The position numbers were made by a program, and so were the translations under genes. From Nitrospiraceae bacterium (lineage in GTDB: Bacteria > Nitrospirota > Nitrospiria > Nitrospirales > Nitrospiraceae): a stretch of DNA of 17,058 nt. Below are positions 14,038-17,058 of the stretch, in pieces; the first letter of the stretch is position 1; each line of letters opens with the position of its first letter. The notes beneath the pieces are model-generated. The model ran no database searches and was not told the origin of the DNA. It saw nothing but the letters and a program-made list of their open reading frames with translations. The DNA is taken from the NCBI GenBank assembly GCA_011391455.1, contig JAABQN010000019.1, positions 1 to 17,058 on the forward strand, in the 5' to 3' direction.

Positions 14038-14316
14038 CTACCGTTCCTTTGGAAAGACTTGAATAAATGGGTGGACTTCTACCCGTTCAAATATGCCGTG
14101 AATGGTATAGGGGTCTTCACGGGCGAACCGTTGCGCCTCTTCCAGCGAGTCGGCTTCGATGACGATAAGACTTCCTGTTTTATCTGAAAGCGGCCCGGCA
14201 AGCACAACTCGGCCCTGCAGATCGAGAGGCTCCATCTTGGCGAGATGTGCCGGCCGATGGATTTTTCGTTTGGCTTCCCCGTCGGGACCGTCGAATCCGA
14301 GTATGACAAATTTCAT
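14038..14316 (-). CDS. YciI-like family protein
   Basis: The 92-residue protein has the dimeric ferredoxin-like YciI pattern: MKFVILGFDGPDG, RPAHLAKMEPL, GRVVLAGPLSD, LIVIEADSLEEAQRFAREDPY and FERVEVHPF. The conserved His in RPAHL and the Asp in EDPY are the residues proposed to be active in the family, but the reaction is not established. It is 35 nt after the DUF2203 gene on the same strand, so the two are probably co-transcribed. Confidence 0.85.
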   Translation of the reverse strand: MKFVILGFDGPDGEAKRKIHRPAHLAKMEPLDLQGRVVLAGPLSDKTGSLIVIEADSLEEAQRFAREDPYTIHGIFERVEVHPFIQVFPKER

Positions 14317-14351
14317 AAATATCTCGAGGGTTGAGGAGTAGGGTTCTGACT

Positions 14352-14765
14352 TCAGGCTAAGTCCTCTAGCGGGCAGCGATCCTTATAGCCGGTGGTCGTC
14401 TCATGCCACCAGCGAACTTCTTGTTCTCCGAGCTTCCAGCATAGATAGACCACTCGTCCGTCATGAAGATGGGGGAAATCACAAAGACCCAGATCCAGGT
14501 CCTTCACCAGGATGCCGAGTTCCTGAATCGCCTGAAGATTCGTACTGACTTGCTGAAGACCCAAGATGTAGAGGTGCCCAACGGTACTGCCCCCGCAATA
14601 CTCGGCCTGGGCGCTGGCTTTCTTGATATCTTCTTTCGTGCGTGACAAGACAGCCTTGGCTTGCTGGATTGAAGTCAGCTTGGAATTGAGCTGGGGAATG
14701 AGGCGATTGGCCTCGGACAATGTAAATATTCGCTCGTGCTGTCCCTGCTCGTCGTCGTGCGCCAT
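14352..14765 (-). CDS. DUF2203 family protein
   Basis: The 137-residue protein fits the DUF2203 pattern. It begins with FTLSEANRLIPQLNSKLTSI and contains a central helical stretch with GILVKDLDLGLCDFPHL. It ends DGRVVYLCWKLGEQEVRWWH followed by GYKDRCPL. The family is widespread, small and uncharacterised. AGGAGC lies about 7 nt before the ATG. The gene is divergent from rho, with about 140 nt between its ATG and the rho promoter. Confidence 0.82.
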   Translation of the reverse strand: MAHDDEQGQHERIFTLSEANRLIPQLNSKLTSIQQAKAVLSRTKEDIKKASAQAEYCGGSTVGHLYILGLQQVSTNLQAIQELGILVKDLDLGLCDFPHLHDGRVVYLCWKLGEQEVRWWHETTTGYKDRCPLEDLA

Positions 14766-15282
14766 AGTGTGCTCCTGCGAAGCGGCTCATGTAGTAGCAC
14801 ACCACTCTTTTGCGCTGCAACCAGAGGCACGCGTTGCCGTCAGGAGCAGCCAGGGCCGGCTGGACCGACTCACCCTGAAGTGGATAGTGTGAAAAAAAGA
14901 TGTCTCTGTTGACAAGGAACACAGCCCGCGTTATTATCCACCCACTATCTTAGTTCGGTTCAAAGTTATCTCCACACACAAGACTTCCGGGGCGCATCTC
15001 GATACAAGTCATAAATGCTCAGAGTAACAGAGGCGAATCAGCTCGGCATGAGTTCCGGCCTGCAACAATATCCGCACCATGAGACAGAGTCCTACTCTGA
15101 TAGCGACAAACAAAAACGGGTAAGTCCCTCACGGGTCATCCTCTTTTAGCTGATAGACACGACACAATCATCAACGTATTACCATTTACTTTTATTTAGT
15201 TCAGTTCCTGGATAATTTCCCATGGTTCACCATGTGCGATTGCTGCCGATAACGATGCAGCTGAGGGCTTGAGAGGAAACTC
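14766..15282 (+). other. Divergent intergenic region with long rho leader
   Basis: These 517 nt separate the DUF2203 gene from rho. The rho promoter lies at 14909-14937, so the mRNA would have a leader of about 340 nt. Long leaders are known for rho genes that control their own transcription. Inside it a 44-codon frame runs from ATG 15015 to TAG 15149 (MLRVTEANQLGMSSG...), but it has no ribosome-binding site and no recognisable family. A T-rich stretch follows near 15140-15200. I see no clear intrinsic terminator or riboswitch. Confidence 0.5.
14909..14937 (+). promoter_or_regulatory. Sigma-70 promoter of rho
   Basis: TTGACA (14909-14914) is a perfect -35 and TATTAT (14932-14937) matches five of six -10 positions, with an optimal 17-nt spacer. 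Transcription should start near 14944 towards rho. Confidence 0.75.
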
Positions 15283-16554
15283 ATGACACAAACGAAGGGG
15301 GAGGTTATGCACCTGGCGGAGCTCAAGCAGAAGTCCATCGCTGATCTCAATGAGGTGGCACGTGATCTGAAGATCGATGGCGCACCGAATCTGCGGAAGC
15401 AGGAATTGATTTTTGCAATTCTGCAGGCGCAGACCGCGAACAACGGCGTGGTTTTCGGCGAAGGCGTGCTCGAAACGCTCCCCGATGGGTTCGGATTTCT
15501 GCGCGCTCCCGACTCGAACTACCTCCCCGGCCCCGACGATATTTATATCTCCCCCTCTCAAATCCGGCGTTTCAATTTGCGCACCGGCGACACCGTGTCC
15601 GGGCAGATCCGGCCGCCAAAAGAGAGCGAGCGGTATTTCGCGTTGCTCAAGGTCGAGAAGGTCAATTACGAAGACCCCGAAGTGTCTCGCGACAAAATCC
15701 TCTTCGATAACCTGACGCCGCTCTATCCGGAAGAGCGTTTGGCCCTCGAATTCGACCGTGAAGAATATTGCACTCGCGTGATGGAGCTCACGACCCCGAT
15801 CGGCAAAGGCCAACGTGGGCTGATCGTTGCGGCTCCCCGAACCGGGAAAACGATGATGTTGCAAGCCATCGCCCGGGCTATTCTCAAGAACCATAAAGAA
15901 GTGACTTTGATCGTGCTGCTTATCGACGAGCGGCCGGAAGAAGTGACCGACTGGCAACGACAGGTCAAGGCCGAAGTCATCAGCTCCACCTTCGATGAGC
16001 CGGCCCAGCGCCATGCCCAAGTGGCTGAAATGGTGCTCGAAAAGGCCAAGCGGCTGGTCGAACATAAAAAAGATGTCGTCGTGTTGTTAGACAGTATCAC
16101 CCGCCTAGCGCGTGCCTACAATACTATCGCGCCGCCAAGCGGCAAGGTGTTGTCGGGTGGATTGGACTCGAACGCGCTCCAGCGGCCGAAGCGGTTCTTT
16201 GGGGCGGCCCGCAACATCGAAAACGGCGGGAGCCTCACCATTATGGCGACCGCGCTTGTCGACACCGGTAGCCGGATGGACGATGTGATTTTTGAAGAGT
16301 TCAAAGGGACAGGTAATATGGAAGTCCATCTCGATCGCCGTCTGGCCGACAAGCGGCTCTTCCCAGCCATTGATATTGCCCAGTCCGGGACGAGAAAAGA
16401 AGAATTGCTGGTGGATAAGGATCGTCTCAATAAGATGTGGATTCTACGCAAGGTGTTGAGTCCGCTTGGGACGATGGAAGCCATGGAGTTTCTGATGGAC
16501 AAACTGCATGGCACGAAGACCAATCAGGAATTCCTGCAGTCGATGAATCGATAA
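15283..16554 (+). CDS. rho: Transcription termination factor Rho
   Basis: The 423-residue protein is the hexameric RNA-dependent ATPase that ends transcription. The N-terminal helical domain (HLAELKQKSIADLNEVARDL) is followed by the cold-shock-like primary RNA-binding domain around residues 57-125 (DGFGFLRAPDSNYLPGPDDIY). The ATPase core has Walker A AAPRTGKT at 183-190, the catalytic Glu in LIDERPEEVTD, Walker B VVVLLDSITRLARAYN, and the R-loop to Q-loop region GGLDSNALQRPKRFF. The usual P-loop text is APPKAGKT, so it is altered at three positions. ATG 15283 has GAGAGG 6 nt upstream; a second ATG at 15307 (MHLAELK) is where family homology begins and has GGAGG only 2 nt before it. Confidence 0.97.
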   Translation: MTQTKGEVMHLAELKQKSIADLNEVARDLKIDGAPNLRKQELIFAILQAQTANNGVVFGEGVLETLPDGFGFLRAPDSNYLPGPDDIYISPSQIRRFNLRTGDTVSGQIRPPKESERYFALLKVEKVNYEDPEVSRDKILFDNLTPLYPEERLALEFDREEYCTRVMELTTPIGKGQRGLIVAAPRTGKTMMLQAIARAILKNHKEVTLIVLLIDERPEEVTDWQRQVKAEVISSTFDEPAQRHAQVAEMVLEKAKRLVEHKKDVVVLLDSITRLARAYNTIAPPSGKVLSGGLDSNALQRPKRFFGAARNIENGGSLTIMATALVDTGSRMDDVIFEEFKGTGNMEVHLDRRLADKRLFPAIDIAQSGTRKEELLVDKDRLNKMWILRKVLSPLGTMEAMEFLMDKLHGTKTNQEFLQSMNR

Positions 16555-16648
16555 TATCCGGCTTGTATCTGGTTACTGGGACAGGGTACAGTGGCAGATC
16601 TTCGAATAGGCGAAGGTTGATGATTGTGACGTCGGGGGAGTGTGAATT

Positions 16649-16855
16649 ATGAAGAAGGGCATCCATCCCGTGTATCGGGAAGTCGCAGTGCATTGCGCCT
16701 GCGGCAATAAATATAAGACCAGATCAACGGGCGGCGATATCAATGTCGATATCTGTTCGAACTGCCATCCATTTTTCACGGGGACGCAGAAGATCATCGA
16801 TACTGAAGGGCGCGTTGAACGATTCAAGAAGAAGTACGCGAAGAAAGACAAGTAG
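16649..16855 (+). CDS. rpmE: 50S ribosomal protein L31, zinc-binding form
   Basis: The 68-residue protein has the L31 signature. It starts KKGIHPVYREV, and Cys16, Cys18, Cys36 and Cys39 (CAC and CSNCHPF) form the zinc site of the C+ type. TGTQKIIDTEGRVERFKKKY completes the family pattern. It joins the large subunit bridge region near the small-subunit head. GGGGGAG lies about 9 nt before the ATG. It is 94 nt after rho and is followed by a terminator; the rho-rpmE-prfA order occurs in many bacteria. Confidence 0.97.
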   Translation: MKKGIHPVYREVAVHCACGNKYKTRSTGGDINVDICSNCHPFFTGTQKIIDTEGRVERFKKKYAKKDK

Positions 16856-16875
16856 CTCGAGAAGAGGTCATACGA

Positions 16876-16915
16876 GGGACCCTGCTTCGCTGAGGGGCAG
16901 GGTCTCTTTGTTTTT
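16876..16915 (+). terminator. Intrinsic terminator after rpmE
   Basis: Bases 16876-16885 (GGGACCCTGC) pair with 16897-16906 (GCAGGGTCTC) with one G-U, around an 11-nt loop, and TTTGTTTTT follows. It lies 20 nt after the rpmE stop and 43 nt before the prfA start. Confidence 0.88.
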
Positions 16916-16957
16916 GTGCGGCAAGCGGCTGAGGACGAATCGGCGGGAAACGGAACC

Positions 16958-17058
16958 ATGGAAGCAGTCTTACTGAAAAAATGGGAAGTGCTGGCCACTC
17001 GTTATGATGAGTTGACGAATCAGCTCATGGACCCGTTTCTGATGAGCCAACCCTCGCA
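16958..17058 (+). CDS. prfA: Peptide chain release factor 1, N-terminal part (3' end outside window)
   Basis: Only 33 codons are present. The start MEAVLLKKWEVLATRYDEL followed by TNQLMDPFLMSQPS matches the N-terminal helix of class I release factors (LE..RYEEL...LSDP). RF1 reads UAA and UAG stop codons and releases the finished chain. The rho-rpmE-prfA order supports RF1 over RF2. The ribosome-binding site is weak (GGAA about 5 nt upstream). The gene starts after the rpmE terminator, so some transcription may come from read-through. Confidence 0.75.
   Translation, partial: MEAVLLKKWEVLATRYDELTNQLMDPFLMSQPS

Noticed and set aside
14934..14942. DnaA-box-like TTATCCACC near the rho promoter
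   Set aside because: A single imperfect site without a cluster, AT-rich unwinding region or dnaA/dnaN neighbours; it overlaps the -10 element.

Overview
The window reads as chromosomal DNA of a Nitrospira-like bacterium (phylum Nitrospirota), GC-rich by eye. Two things point there: a proteasome gene cluster carrying a UBact-type (Pup-like) modifier instead of an actinobacterial Pup, and a multi-subunit 2-oxoacid:ferredoxin oxidoreductase operon of the kind used in the reductive TCA cycle. The taxonomic call rests on protein families recalled from memory, not on a search.

Positions 1-5527 (+ strand) hold a Pup/UBact-proteasome locus: the 3' end of the ring ATPase Mpa/ARC, dop, ubact, prcB, prcA and pafA. 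UBact ends in Gly-Gln, so Dop should deamidate it to Gly-Glu, PafA should ligate it to target lysines, Mpa/ARC should unfold tagged proteins and PrcA/PrcB should degrade them. dop-ubact and prcB-prcA overlap and pafA starts 1 nt after prcA. Two gaps carry unusual inverted repeats: a ~97-nt long hairpin before dop and inverted 7-nt-period arrays before prcB.

Positions 5553-7300 (mostly - strand) hold a YheT-type alpha/beta hydrolase, a small uncharacterised ORF, a second 7-nt-period repeat and a strong terminator. Positions 7309-7942 (- strand) hold the most striking element: a tRNA-Asn(GUU) gene split inside its anticodon by a 559-nt group I intron. An HNH homing-endonuclease ORF fills the P1 loop and then reads on through the ribozyme core.

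Positions 8113-12358 (- strand) hold a small helical protein, a terminator, and the five-gene operon (fifth subunit, alpha, beta, gamma, delta ferredoxin) of a pyruvate or 2-oxoglutarate:ferredoxin oxidoreductase. The operon is preceded by a consensus sigma-70 promoter and a ~220-nt structured leader.

Positions 12700-14765 (- strand) hold a secreted TPR protein, a YciI-like protein and a DUF2203 protein. Positions 14909-17058 (+ strand) hold a strong promoter, a long leader, rho, rpmE (ribosomal protein L31), a terminator and the start of prfA (release factor 1).
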